A stretch of 59,110 nt of DNA from Lachnospiraceae bacterium (GTDB taxonomy: Bacteria; Bacillota; Clostridia; Lachnospirales; Lachnospiraceae), in contig VSOB01000010.1 of assembly GCA_009774625.1 (NCBI GenBank), positions 1-59,110 of the forward strand. Reading direction: 5' to 3'. The position numbers were made by a program, and so were the translations under genes. The notes under the pieces are model-generated. The model made no database searches and had not been told where the DNA came from. It saw only the letters and a program-made list of their open reading frames with translations. This document shows positions 24,173 to 34,000 of this stretch, in pieces (the first letter of the stretch is position 1; each line of letters opens with the position of its first letter).

Positions 24173-24571
24173 GCCAGCATATACTGTCTGCGTATTTTCC
24201 ATAATCGGCGGTGAAGTATCCTGTCGGCTCACTTCCCGGTATGCTGACAAAAGCTCTGTTATAATTTTCCGACAGATTTTCAAAGGCTCCGCCGAACTGC
24301 GGCTGTCTGCTCCTGCCATCTCCCTGATCACATAGATATAGAGCCGGAGCAGATCGTTCGCCGGAGAATATCGAAAATCCAGCGAATGAATCAGCTCATC
24401 CATACAGGCCCTGGCCTTGCGCAGTCCTTCCCGGAACCGTTCCTGATCCTCTCCTGCCTCTTCGGCATCGGCCAGGTAGAAAAGATACATTTCATAAAGA
24501 ATCACAACCAGCTCGCTTTTATTGGCCTGTGTAATACGCACTGTGAAATTTTTCTTCACTTCGTCAGTCAT
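24104..24571 (-). CDS. fliS: FliS-like flagellin export chaperone
   Basis: A helical cytosolic protein of 155 residues that would bind the C-terminal helices of flagellin and hold it export-competent. The N-terminal part, FTVRITQANKSELVVILYEMYLFYLADAEEA, matches the FliS core (x-L-V-x-x-L-Y-D/E), and a C-terminal YAGLTYGKGELTES motif is typical of Lachnospiraceae FliS-like proteins. It is about 25 residues longer than usual FliS. The second ATG (MTDEVKK) is chosen because it lies 8 bp after GAGGG; the first ATG is too close. It follows flagellin by 43 bp, which supports the role. Confidence 0.82.
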   Translation of the reverse strand: MTDEVKKNFTVRITQANKSELVVILYEMYLFYLADAEEAGEDQERFREGLRKARACMDELIHSLDFRYSPANDLLRLYIYVIREMAGADSRSSAEPLKICRKIITELLSAYREVSRQDTSPPIMENTQTVYAGLTYGKGELTESLSHQGNRGFLV

Positions 24572-24614
24572 AGTCATTCCCTCATGATATCAGAAAAATT
24601 TTTGGCTTTTCTCA

Positions 24615-25862
24615 TTACTGCAAAAGCTGCAGTATCTGAGAAGGCCTCTGATTGGCCTGTGCCAGCATGGAAGTGCCTGCCTGGCTCAATACCTGATCCT
24701 TTGTATATTCTGTCATTTCCTCTGCCATATCCGTATCCACGATTCTGGAATAAGCGCCGGTCAGATTTTCTTCCGTTACTTCCAGACTGGAAACCATATG
24801 CTCCAGGCGATTCTGATAAGCGCCAAGGCGGGATCTGATAGAAGAAAGATTGTTCACGGCTCTGGCAATTCTGTCTATGGAATTTTTTGCCTCATCCTCT
24901 GAGGACATATCCAGTTCAGCCACACCCAATGTTTTGCAGGATACGGTAGGGATCCGGATATCCAGTGTCTGCCCCTCATTGGCGCCGATCTGTGTGGTCA
25001 TCGGTCCGATTCCGGTCAAATCCACATTAAAAGTACGTGAAATCGGATGGGTCTGAGGCGGTGTGATAAATTTTTCCAGATCAATATCCAGTGTAAGAGA
25101 AAAACCGTTGTCAGCTACAATAGTCACCGTATGAGGATCATCCAGAGAAGCCACCATTTTCTGATTCTGCACTTCTTCCAGTTCCACATCTTTCCCGTGA
25201 ACCTGAGTAATGGAAGAAGGAGAAACCACGGCTGCCGTTACACAGGGATACGTATAGGGAACATCCACAGCCATGCCGTCCTCGTCGATTTCTCTGCGCA
25301 TTTCTGTTTTCATGGAAGTTTCAAGTTTTATTTCATAAATCCCTATTTTGGCTTCATCGGAATAGGATTCCACCTTAACGGATAAAGTATCAAAAGTCGC
25401 ATCCGTTTCATTGACGGATTTTTCCACAAATCCTTTCAGATCGTAAGTTCCGTCAATCAGCCTTCTGCCGTTGAACTCTGTGGACTCAGCGATCCGGTTG
25501 ATCTCTTCCAGAAGTGCATCCACTTCTTCCTGAACCGTCTCTCTGTCACCGTCAGACATGGGTCCATTGGCTGCTTTCACACTCAGTTCATTCAGACGCT
25601 GCAGCATTTCATGCACTTCTGTCATGGCGCCTTCTGCCACATTGATGATGGAAATACCGTCACTGGCATTGTTGGAACCGGCAGACAATCCACGGAGCTG
25701 TGCATGCATCCGTTTGGAAATGGCCATCCCGGAAGGATTATCCTTGGCACGATTGAGCTTAAAACCGGATGACAGCCTTTCAATGGATTTGGACAATGAA
25801 TTTTCTGTTTTGGCTAAATGATCATTGGAAAGTACTGCTGACATATTATAATTTATTTTCAT
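24615..25862 (-). CDS. fliC: Flagellin
   Basis: Filament subunit of 415 residues. The N-terminal D0/D1 region has the flagellin signature LSSGFKLNRAKDNPSGMAIS and GISIINVAEGAMTEVHEMLQRLNELSV, and the C-terminal D0 region has SSIRSRLGAYQNRLEHMVSSLE and STDM-like VDTDMAEEMTEYTKDQVLSQAGTSML. The central region (about 165-340) is variable, with IGANEGQTLDIRIPTV as in Roseburia-type flagellins. The ATG follows AAAGGGG, located within the 3' end of the DUF6240 gene 4 bp upstream, so the three genes DUF6240-flagellin-fliS form one unit. No other flagellar structural gene is within the window. Confidence 0.95.
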   Translation of the reverse strand: MKINYNMSAVLSNDHLAKTENSLSKSIERLSSGFKLNRAKDNPSGMAISKRMHAQLRGLSAGSNNASDGISIINVAEGAMTEVHEMLQRLNELSVKAANGPMSDGDRETVQEEVDALLEEINRIAESTEFNGRRLIDGTYDLKGFVEKSVNETDATFDTLSVKVESYSDEAKIGIYEIKLETSMKTEMRREIDEDGMAVDVPYTYPCVTAAVVSPSSITQVHGKDVELEEVQNQKMVASLDDPHTVTIVADNGFSLTLDIDLEKFITPPQTHPISRTFNVDLTGIGPMTTQIGANEGQTLDIRIPTVSCKTLGVAELDMSSEDEAKNSIDRIARAVNNLSSIRSRLGAYQNRLEHMVSSLEVTEENLTGAYSRIVDTDMAEEMTEYTKDQVLSQAGTSMLAQANQRPSQILQLLQ

Positions 25863-25866
25863 GGTA

Positions 25867-28800
25867 TTAACCCCTTTCTATTTCTCTGCGCATTGTAACG
25901 ACCACCGCTTTGGCAGCTCTGTAAAGCTCTCCTGTGGAAACTTCCTTCCGGCTCTCTTCTGTCCTGACGGAATCAAACCCAACCTGTACGCCTTTCCGGA
26001 CACCCACATGCATATTTTCTGTTTCATATCCTATCCGGTTCAGTTCTTCCTGTATATGGTCCCTGATCTCCTCCAGCTTCTTACCGCCTTTTTCTTCGGA
26101 ACCAATCAAAAGTCCCCCTATCCTTCCTTCTTCCATCTGCAGCCTGACAGAAACTTTTCCGTATTCAGGTGTTTCTATAGAAGCCTCTATCTTTCCTTTG
26201 TTTTCATCGGAATGTACAATCTGCACATGCAGAGCCAGCACAGAATCTTCTGTTATGACAGGAATGTCATATTTCTCAGTATCGGCCAGTTTAGCCGTAA
26301 AGGAAATCTGTTTGTATACAAGCCCCAGCTCCCGCAGATCTGAAACCGTAATCTGATTGGATCCATACATGGCATCCTGCACGATCTGTTTTTCTGTTTC
26401 CGCCAGTTCCCGATACGCGGCTCTGGCCTCCTCCCGGCTTTGAAACTGCTCTTCCAGACGGGACACGGACTGTGCAAAACGGGACTCACTGCCGTCCGTC
26501 TGCCCATCCTCTTCTTTTCGTATTCTGGAAAATGCGGCCTGGCTGCCCCGGCCATATGCATTCATAGCCTGTATATTTTCCAATGTCACCGGCTCTTCCA
26601 ACATCTGCAGCATCTGCAGCGTATCTTTTTCCGGCCTGATCTCTCTGTACTGTTTCGTCTGCTCCTGCAGATAAGATGCTTCCAGTTCTTCGCCCGCTTC
26701 TGTACTGCGAAGCTCCTGAGTAAATTCCTCCAGCCCCATCTCTTCCTGCGGTGCAATCTGTGCTACTTTATCCCCATCCAGACTGTCATAGGCTTCATGC
26801 CCCAATCTTATGTAGTATTCCGCCTCTTTTTCCTTTTCTCCATCCGAAAAAGCGCTGTTGATCTGGGTATCAATGGAAACTCCTTTTTCTCTGACTTCCT
26901 GCAGTGTGCCCACACTGTCATCCACCCGCGTATCAATCCCTTTTACCTTTCCCGTCCGGACAAAGGTCAGCAGATTTTTAAAAGAAAGCTCCGCGCCCTG
27001 ATGAAGCAGACTGCCAATTACCGCTCCGTCTGATTTTTCCACCTGACGAAGTAAGCGGTAAATACCGATGTAAGATTCCTTTTCTTCCTGTGTGATCTCT
27101 TTTTTCTGTTCCAGTTTATATAAATATTTACTGAATTTTTCCTGTTCCTGACTGAAATCCTGTCCTCTGTCAGTCAAATAATCATCCAGCTCGGCTACTG
27201 TCATGGTCAGAGGGTTTTTATCCTCCCGTATCAGATCAACGGCTGCCGCCGGGGTCAGTTTTTTTACCACATTACGCAGCGCCTGATCCGCAGCCTTCAC
27301 TGTCATAATATTTTCCTGCGTGATTTCCAGATGATTATACCCCAAAATACGAACTGCCCGCCTGTTGGCGTCGGTGGCTTCAAGTCCCAACTCTTCCAAC
27401 AGTACATCCGTATTTTGAAATGCTTTTGCCATCGAATCTCCCATATCCCTGCGGGGTGCAGTCTGGAAGGTTTCATAGCTTTCATTTGCTTTTTTATAAG
27501 ATGCTGCGAGGGCCTCGCCGGACTCTTTGGCATCCTGTAAGCTGAAATCCGCCTTCTCAATGCTTACTTTTCCCACTGCCGCCAGAGGCATGTGAGGAAT
27601 CGATGCAGCCGTTTCCACAGTTTCCGTATAAAGCTGTGAACGGGATAATGCTTCCCCGGCACTCTCACCACCGAACAAAATCTGATGATAATTCTGTTCC
27701 ACGTCCCGCAGTGCTTCTATCACCTGTTCAAGCTCAGCCGTTTCAATGGCAAAACCGCTTTTCAACAGCTCTCTGTTGGCAGAAATCGTCATCTGCAGCC
27801 TGACTTCTTCCAATTGCCTCCTGGCTGCCGCATTTTCCTGCGTCACATTTTGATATCCGCTGTCAATCAGCCGCTGGGCCGCTTCCAGCCCGGCAAGCGT
27901 CAGCGCATTTTCTCCGTCCGCTGCCGTATCCGCAGCCTCAGGTGTCAGTTTCTGTACCATATCCCATATTTGATAAGCCTGTTCCCAAAGAGACCCTGCA
28001 CCTGTCAGATCAGCCTGTCTGGGACTCTTTCCGTCGGAAACCGCAGCCGCCATTGCCGACAGCAGCTTATCCTGTCCCATTGGAAAAGAAACCTTATTCA
28101 GCTCCATATATGAGGAAAGTGTTTCCTTTGTCAGCGGAATCCCGGCAGAAATCAGCCATTTGGCAGAATCCTCCGCTTCCTGCATACCTGCAAATCCTGC
28201 TTCTTCCACGATACGGTCTATCTGGGGCTGCAGACTATCCCACAAAATGTCATCTGCTTTTTTGCTCAGATAACCGGTCTCATCCTGATAATATCCTCTG
28301 CCCTGTCTGCTCCCATCTCCAAAACTGCTGTACTGAGCCGTATAATAAGACTCTATCACCGGATCCTTTTTATGAAGCACCATATATTTCATGGCATCTT
28401 CTCCGGGCGTTTTCAAAGCCTGTGCCTCATCCAATGCTTCCATCGCTTCTCTGGCTGTCTCTTCTGTCAATGGCACGCCTGCTTCGGAAAACGCTTCATT
28501 TAATTCCCTGGCCAGCCCTGCATCTCCCGTGATCTCCGTCAGTGTATCCATATCCAATGTATCTGTATAACCGGATATGGATACACCTGCTTCCAGCATG
28601 GAAGCCTTTATATGATCCACAATCGTAACAGCCGTTTCCACCTGGGTACTGCCTACCTGATATCCATTTTCCTGCAGCTTTGCAAAATCCTCCTCAGACA
28701 TGGAATTTGACATCACAGCCATATAATCACTGGTCAGATCCACATTCTGCCCGCTTGCTTCCGCCATCACATCTTCTATCGTCTTTCCCTGTTCCTGATA

Positions 28801-28956
28801 GATTGTATGATTCCCGGATGAACCGGATAGATCCAGCATATATCCGCAGCTTTCCTCTACGCCCATGCCAGTCCCTGAGGCAGAAGATTCTCTCTGCGCT
28901 GCTCGCTGCCTTTCTATATTCTGATTCGTATCTGTGTTTTGAAACGTAATCCTCAT
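25867..28956 (-). CDS. Large DUF6240-like protein with FliK-like C-terminus
   Basis: A 1029-residue, mostly helical protein without signal peptide or membrane segment. The body contains several copies of a short helix-start motif such as EAGVPLTEETA, SAGIPLTKETL and GYNHLEITQEN, which fits the DUF6240 family seen beside flagellin genes in Lachnospiraceae. The C-terminal 75 residues of the ordered part (about 905-980: LHVQIVHSDENKGKIEASI, then YGKVSVRLQMEEGRIGGLL, then LRD-like IRDHIQEELNRIGYE) follow the pattern of the flagellar hook-length control (FliK) C-terminal domain. The frame opens 13 codons earlier; the ATG after CAGGAGACC is chosen. It lies 4 bp before flagellin. A hook-length or export role is inferred, not shown. 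Confidence 0.75.
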   Translation of the reverse strand: MRITFQNTDTNQNIERQRAAQRESSASGTGMGVEESCGYMLDLSGSSGNHTIYQEQGKTIEDVMAEASGQNVDLTSDYMAVMSNSMSEEDFAKLQENGYQVGSTQVETAVTIVDHIKASMLEAGVSISGYTDTLDMDTLTEITGDAGLARELNEAFSEAGVPLTEETAREAMEALDEAQALKTPGEDAMKYMVLHKKDPVIESYYTAQYSSFGDGSRQGRGYYQDETGYLSKKADDILWDSLQPQIDRIVEEAGFAGMQEAEDSAKWLISAGIPLTKETLSSYMELNKVSFPMGQDKLLSAMAAAVSDGKSPRQADLTGAGSLWEQAYQIWDMVQKLTPEAADTAADGENALTLAGLEAAQRLIDSGYQNVTQENAAARRQLEEVRLQMTISANRELLKSGFAIETAELEQVIEALRDVEQNYHQILFGGESAGEALSRSQLYTETVETAASIPHMPLAAVGKVSIEKADFSLQDAKESGEALAASYKKANESYETFQTAPRRDMGDSMAKAFQNTDVLLEELGLEATDANRRAVRILGYNHLEITQENIMTVKAADQALRNVVKKLTPAAAVDLIREDKNPLTMTVAELDDYLTDRGQDFSQEQEKFSKYLYKLEQKKEITQEEKESYIGIYRLLRQVEKSDGAVIGSLLHQGAELSFKNLLTFVRTGKVKGIDTRVDDSVGTLQEVREKGVSIDTQINSAFSDGEKEKEAEYYIRLGHEAYDSLDGDKVAQIAPQEEMGLEEFTQELRSTEAGEELEASYLQEQTKQYREIRPEKDTLQMLQMLEEPVTLENIQAMNAYGRGSQAAFSRIRKEEDGQTDGSESRFAQSVSRLEEQFQSREEARAAYRELAETEKQIVQDAMYGSNQITVSDLRELGLVYKQISFTAKLADTEKYDIPVITEDSVLALHVQIVHSDENKGKIEASIETPEYGKVSVRLQMEEGRIGGLLIGSEEKGGKKLEEIRDHIQEELNRIGYETENMHVGVRKGVQVGFDSVRTEESRKEVSTGELYRAAKAVVVTMRREIERG

Positions 28957-28978
28957 ATGGTCTCCTGATTTTTTGGTT

Positions 28979-28986
28979 TTATCGGA
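28979..28986 (-). promoter_or_regulatory. Possible sigma-28 (SigD) -10 element ahead of the DUF6240-flagellin genes
   Basis: TCCGATAA on the minus strand matches seven of eight bases of the sigma-28 -10 consensus GCCGATAA and lies 22 bp before the start codon, directly after the glgB terminator. No TAAA -35 box is found at the expected 15-bp distance, so support is partial. Confidence 0.35.
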
Positions 28987-28993
28987 TTCAATC

Positions 28994-29028
28994 AAAAAGG
29001 CGAATGCTGTTCTTTTCCAGCACTCACC
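28994..29028 (-). terminator. Intrinsic terminator of the glgB operon
   Basis: On the minus-strand transcript an 11-bp stem (GGUGAGUGCUG with CAGCAUUCGCC, all pairs including two G-U) closes an 8-nt loop and is followed by five U residues. It separates glgB from the DUF6240-flagellin unit. Confidence 0.88.
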
Positions 29029-29098
29029 TTTTATTTCGGCTCTCTTTTCAGATAACTTAACCTTTTACAGTAACTTCATCTTAGTCCGCTTCCATTTA

Positions 29099-31003
29099 TC
29101 AGAATGAAAAAACTGCGGAAGTATAAGGAGGCAGGTCAAACGTAATGGAAAAATCCCGATAATCACAGGGTTCCTTTTCCGCTGTGAGCACCAGCGGTAT
29201 CTCTCTTCCTTCTCCGCCAAATTTCATATCATCACTGTTTAACACCAGTTTATATTTCTTTTTCTTGGGAACACCCACCCGATACTCTTTCCGTTCCATC
29301 GGGGTCATATTCATAACAAACAAAAGTCTGTTCTTACTGGACGGACATTTCCGGATAAAGGCATAGGTGCTTTCCTCAGCATCATCCGCTTTCACCCATT
29401 CAAACCCTTCCCAACTGTTATCCACTTCATGCATACAGGGATATTTGCGATACAGCTTAAGCAGCTCTTTCACATAGCTCTGCATCCCCTTATTCAAATC
29501 CTCTTCCAGCAAAAACCAGTCCAGCTCTCTCTCTTCGCTCCATTCCCGCTCCTGTCCAAACTCCTGCCCCATAAACAGCAGCTTCTTTCCTTCATGACCA
29601 AACATATACGTATAGCCGGTACGGAGATTTGCATATTTATCCTTATGGTAGCCGGGCATCTTGTTCAGCATGGAACATTTCAGATGTACCACTTCATCAT
29701 GAGACAGAGGAAGGATATAATTCTCACTGTCATTGTAACTCATGGCAAAAGTCATGGCATAATGGTTTCCTCTGCGGAACAGCGGATCCAGCTTCATATA
29801 TTCACAGAAATCATGCATCCAGCCCATATTCCACTTGTATGTGAAGAACAGGCCGCCTTCTTCAATGGCGCCTGTTACTTTCGGCCACGCTGTGGATTCC
29901 TCTGCGATCATCATAACCCCAGGAAAACTGCCCCTGATCACGGAATTCATATGCTTGAAAAATTCGATGGCTTCCAGATTCTTATTATCACCATATTTAT
30001 TTGCCACCCATTGCCCGTCCTTTTTACCATAGTCCAGGTACAGCATGGAAGCAACTGCATCCACCCGCAGTCCGTCCACATGAAATTCCTTGATCCAGAA
30101 CAGTGCGTTGGCAATCAGGAAATTCATAACTTCATATTTGCCGTAATTAAATATCTTGGTTCCCCAGTCAGGATGCTCTCCCACTCTCGGATCGGGATGC
30201 TCAAACAAAGGAGTGCCGTCAAACTCTGCCAGGCCATGTGCGTCTCTCGGAAAATGAGCCGGTACCCAGTCCAGAATCACCCCGATCTTATTTTCATGCA
30301 GTGTATTGATCAGATACATAAAATCCTGGGGTGTGCCATACCGGGAAGTAGGCGCATAATAACCGGTTACCTGATATCCCCAGGAACCGTCAAAAGGATG
30401 CTCCGCAATACCCATCAGCTCCACATGTGTAAAACGCATTTTTTTCAGATATTTCACAATGGCATCCGCGAACTCCCTATAGGTATAAAAGCCCTCATCC
30501 TCTCTTCCCGGATGACGCATCCAGGAACCGATATGGCATTCATAGATGGCCATAGGTTCAGCATTGATGTCTTTTCTTCTCCGTGCATTCATCCACTCTT
30601 CATCTGTCCAGCTCATATGAGACAGATTTGTGATAATAGATGCCGTACCCGGTCTTTTTTCTGCAAAATTGGCAAACGGGTCCGCCTTATATAGTTTTCT
30701 TCCGTCCTGTGCGGTAATCAGAAACTTATACATTTCACCTTCCCTGACATCCGGTATGAAACGGGCATAAATTCCCATCGGCCCTATTTTCTCCAGTTCA
30801 TGCATTTCCTCATTCCAGTCGTTGAAGGTACCGATTACATTGACCTTTGCTGCATTTGGCGCCCAAACGGCAAAATAGACCCCCCTTTTTCCATCCTCCA
30901 CCGATACATGGGCACCCAGCTTTTTATAAATATCATAATGTGTGCCTTTGGCAAATAAATACTGGTCTGTCTCCGAAATAAACACGGTCTCCTGTCCTGT
31001 CAT
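29099..31003 (-). CDS. glgB: 1,4-alpha-glucan branching enzyme
   Basis: GH13 transglycosylase that makes alpha-1,6 branches in glycogen. The 634-residue protein has an N-terminal CBM48 module (about 35-125, GVYFAVWAPNAAKVNVIGTFNDWN), the catalytic barrel with nucleophile Asp in DGLRVDAVASMLYLDY, acid/base Glu in MMIAEESTAWP and transition-state Asp in LPLSHDEVVH, and a C-terminal beta domain. The ATG after TAAGGAGGG (MTGQETVF) is chosen over the longer open frame. It starts 10 bp after the upstream 1099-residue protein and ends before a strong terminator. Other glg genes are not in the window. Confidence 0.96.
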   Translation of the reverse strand: MTGQETVFISETDQYLFAKGTHYDIYKKLGAHVSVEDGKRGVYFAVWAPNAAKVNVIGTFNDWNEEMHELEKIGPMGIYARFIPDVREGEMYKFLITAQDGRKLYKADPFANFAEKRPGTASIITNLSHMSWTDEEWMNARRRKDINAEPMAIYECHIGSWMRHPGREDEGFYTYREFADAIVKYLKKMRFTHVELMGIAEHPFDGSWGYQVTGYYAPTSRYGTPQDFMYLINTLHENKIGVILDWVPAHFPRDAHGLAEFDGTPLFEHPDPRVGEHPDWGTKIFNYGKYEVMNFLIANALFWIKEFHVDGLRVDAVASMLYLDYGKKDGQWVANKYGDNKNLEAIEFFKHMNSVIRGSFPGVMMIAEESTAWPKVTGAIEEGGLFFTYKWNMGWMHDFCEYMKLDPLFRRGNHYAMTFAMSYNDSENYILPLSHDEVVHLKCSMLNKMPGYHKDKYANLRTGYTYMFGHEGKKLLFMGQEFGQEREWSEERELDWFLLEEDLNKGMQSYVKELLKLYRKYPCMHEVDNSWEGFEWVKADDAEESTYAFIRKCPSSKNRLLFVMNMTPMERKEYRVGVPKKKKYKLVLNSDDMKFGGEGREIPLVLTAEKEPCDYRDFSITFDLPPYTSAVFSF

Positions 31004-31013
31004 AAAACCCTCC

Positions 31014-34000
31014 TTACAATACAAAATCCTTCTCCCGTAGTATAATCATATCTTCATCATCATACCGTTTGCCCAGAAGCACATCCATGAAATGAGACAT
31101 ATTCTTTCTGTCCGCATGATGTATGGCCTCTTCCACTATCTCCTTAACCTCCTTTGTCGTCACGGAATGTTCGCTTGTCTGAAGCTCGGCAATCCTTGTA
31201 TACAATGCAAGCACTCCCAGTTCATCAATGGCATATTCCCTCTCCAGTGCATATTTTTTTGCAAACAGTACCAGAGAATCGTTGTCAAGTGCCTCAATAT
31301 CAATTCTCAGGTTAAAATTCTGATGAAGAATTTTATAATTATCCAACAGCCTGTTCATATTGATACGTGTATCTTCCAATATGATAATAATACCTCTTCC
31401 TTCCTGCTCCAGAAGTTTCACCATAGATTTTATAGTACCTTCTTTCAGTTCCCCCGCACCCTCTACGATCAGCGCACCATTACTGAGCTTGGAAAAAGTT
31501 TTTTCCATATCCTTATTGTTCAGAGCCTGCCCTGTAATCTTGGCCATCCTGCCGGAAAAATTGCTGTCCGTCATCTGAATGTCCTTGATGATATTCTTAG
31601 CCAGTTTGATAGAACCCATTCCCGCATCTCCGGTCAGAATCACATTACCGGTATACGAAGCCAGACTGATATGATCCAATGTATCCAATATCTGATCTTT
31701 TGTAGATCTGGTCTGAATAAAAGGCCCGAACAGCTTTTTTTCTTCTGCTGTCATCGGTCTTTGTATTTTTTCTGATTTTTCTGCCGGTTTTTTTTCAGGC
31801 CGCTGCTGCTTTTCTGCTTTGACAGGGGCAGCCGGCTCTTCTTCATGAGGCTCTTCTGTATGAGACTCTTCCTCCGCCGGCTCTTCAGACTCTGTTACCG
31901 ATTCCGGCTCTTCTTCTGTTTCTGTATTACCTTCATCATTTCCGGCATTTTTTGCTGCGGCGTTATCTTCCTCCGGAGACATCTGTGCACTGACTGCCTC
32001 ATTTACAGCTTCTCTCGTTTCCTGAGAAAACTGCTCTGTAAGGCTCATCTCTTCGATCTCCTCCAACTCTTCTACTTCCGGAAGAGCTTCTTCCTCTTTT
32101 ACAGCATCGGAATCCTTTTCTTTCTCTTCAGAAAATCTTCTTTTTTCCCTTTTCTCTGTTTCTTCGGCCAGTGCATCCAGTTCCGCCAATATCCCTTCTT
32201 TGGTGGAAGCGTCAAACTGGGAAAAAATTTCTCCTGTCTGCTCTTTAACACGCTTTCTTACTGCTTCGGCCCGCTTTTGTTCATGTTCTTTCTTTCTCTT
32301 TTCCCATTCTTCAAGAATATCGCCTATGCTCATCTGCCCGGTGATCTGTTTTTCCACTTCATCCTCTGCAGTAACGGCAAGACGAATCTGTCCGTCATAT
32401 TCCTGAGTTAAAAGCGTATCATATCTGTTTTTTTCCTGCGTCATATCCTCTGCGGAAGCTGTCTGCACATCAGAGTTATCCGCCTCTTCTGATGCCTCTA
32501 CCGCCACTTCCTCCTCTTCTGTTTCCGCGGGAATCTCAGCTATCTCTTTTTCTTTTGTCTCTTCTTGATCCGGAGCCTGTGTCTGATCCTGTTTTTTCCC
32601 GTAATATGTAACAGGAGATAATATCTCTTCCCCACTGCTCTGCACGATTTTAGGTATCTCAGCCGTCCGTGACATCCTGACCACTCTGGCAGGTTCCGCT
32701 TCTTCCAATGGGGGCAGAGACAGTTCCATCGTATCCGGATCTTCAAAAAACACTTCTTCTTCTGCTGGAACCGGATCATACTGTTTCTTATCAGAATGTA
32801 CTGTTTCCTCCTTTTCCGGCTCTTCTATGTCCTGTAAAAGATTGGAAAGAATCTCTCTGGTAAATTCCCCCGGACCTTCCATACTGATCTCAGGCTGCGG
32901 TTTATGGTATGTGGCCTGGGACTGCACCTTTCTATGTGTCTGAGGCTGCGGACGGGCTGCTGATACACGCGCCTGGGGCTGTTCTTTATATATTTGTATC
33001 TGCGGCGTTCCTGTATATACCTGAGACTGGGATGCCCCTCCATACGCCTGCATCTGTGGTGTCTCTGCATACATCTGAGGCTGAGATACTCCTCCATACG
33101 CCTGCATCTGCGGCATCCCTGCATATGTCTGAGCCTGAGGCGCTCTCCCGTACGACTGAACCTGTGGCTGCAATTCTCTTCCATATGGCTGTGATTGCGG
33201 TGCTTCCGCATATGTCTGCTCATATGCTTCCTGCTGCGGCATCCCTACATATGCCTGCTGCATATCCCCATAAAACATTTGCGGCTGCGTTTCTATTCCA
33301 CTGTAGTCCTCATATTCCTCGTATTCTTCTTCAGGCAGATATACTTCCTGCTGTTCCTGTAATTCCCTTACCTCTTCTTCTTCAAACTCATCTGTTTGAT
33401 AATCTTCTTCATAAATCTCCAGGTCGTTATTTTCCAGCTCTGTCTGAAAATCTCTGATTTCATCTGTGGTATAATTCATCGTATAAGAGTCTCTTACGGC
33501 AGCGTATTCTATTGTAGGCTGTGCATTTTGCTGTGACTCTTCTTCTCCCAGCACCTGACGCATACTTTCCGCCAGCTCTCTTTGCAGATTGATCGTAGCA
33601 TACTCACCTACATTCAAAGGCTTTACCTGAATATCCAGATCGTCTTCTTCTGCAACAGGTTCCGCTGCCGGCTCAGGGGCCGCGGGTGCAGAAACCGCTC
33701 CTCCCTTGCCCTTATTATATTTTTTCTGCTGCTCCGGCGACAGGGGAGCATGGAGCATTTTCAGCTCCATCGCTTTCGTCACATATTTTCCCTCGCCAAA
33801 CCAGAGAATCAATTCATCGCATTCTTCCACACATTTTGTTCCAAGTCCGATACGATGGTAAAGATAAGCCAGTTCATAAGCCCATTTTTCTCTGTATTCC
33901 CGTCTTTTCAGTTCTTCCAGTACGGCAATCCGCTCTTCCAGCGTTACCTCCTGGGCTTCATACAGCTTATACTGCAGTACATATCTGCCATTATCTCTGG

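Noticed and set aside
29034..29060. A second sigma-28-like box (GCCGAAAT with TAAG 15 bp upstream) ahead of the DUF6240 gene
   Set aside because: Its transcript would begin at the stem of the glgB terminator and be stopped at once.
29429..30694. A 421-residue plus-strand open frame antisense to glgB
   Set aside because: The branching enzyme has all catalytic residues and the antisense frame has neither signal nor motif; length arises from codon bias.
32994..33250. Regular repeats that could suggest a CRISPR array
   Set aside because: Units are contiguous with no spacers, in frame with a coding sequence, and vary between copies; they are coding tandem repeats.
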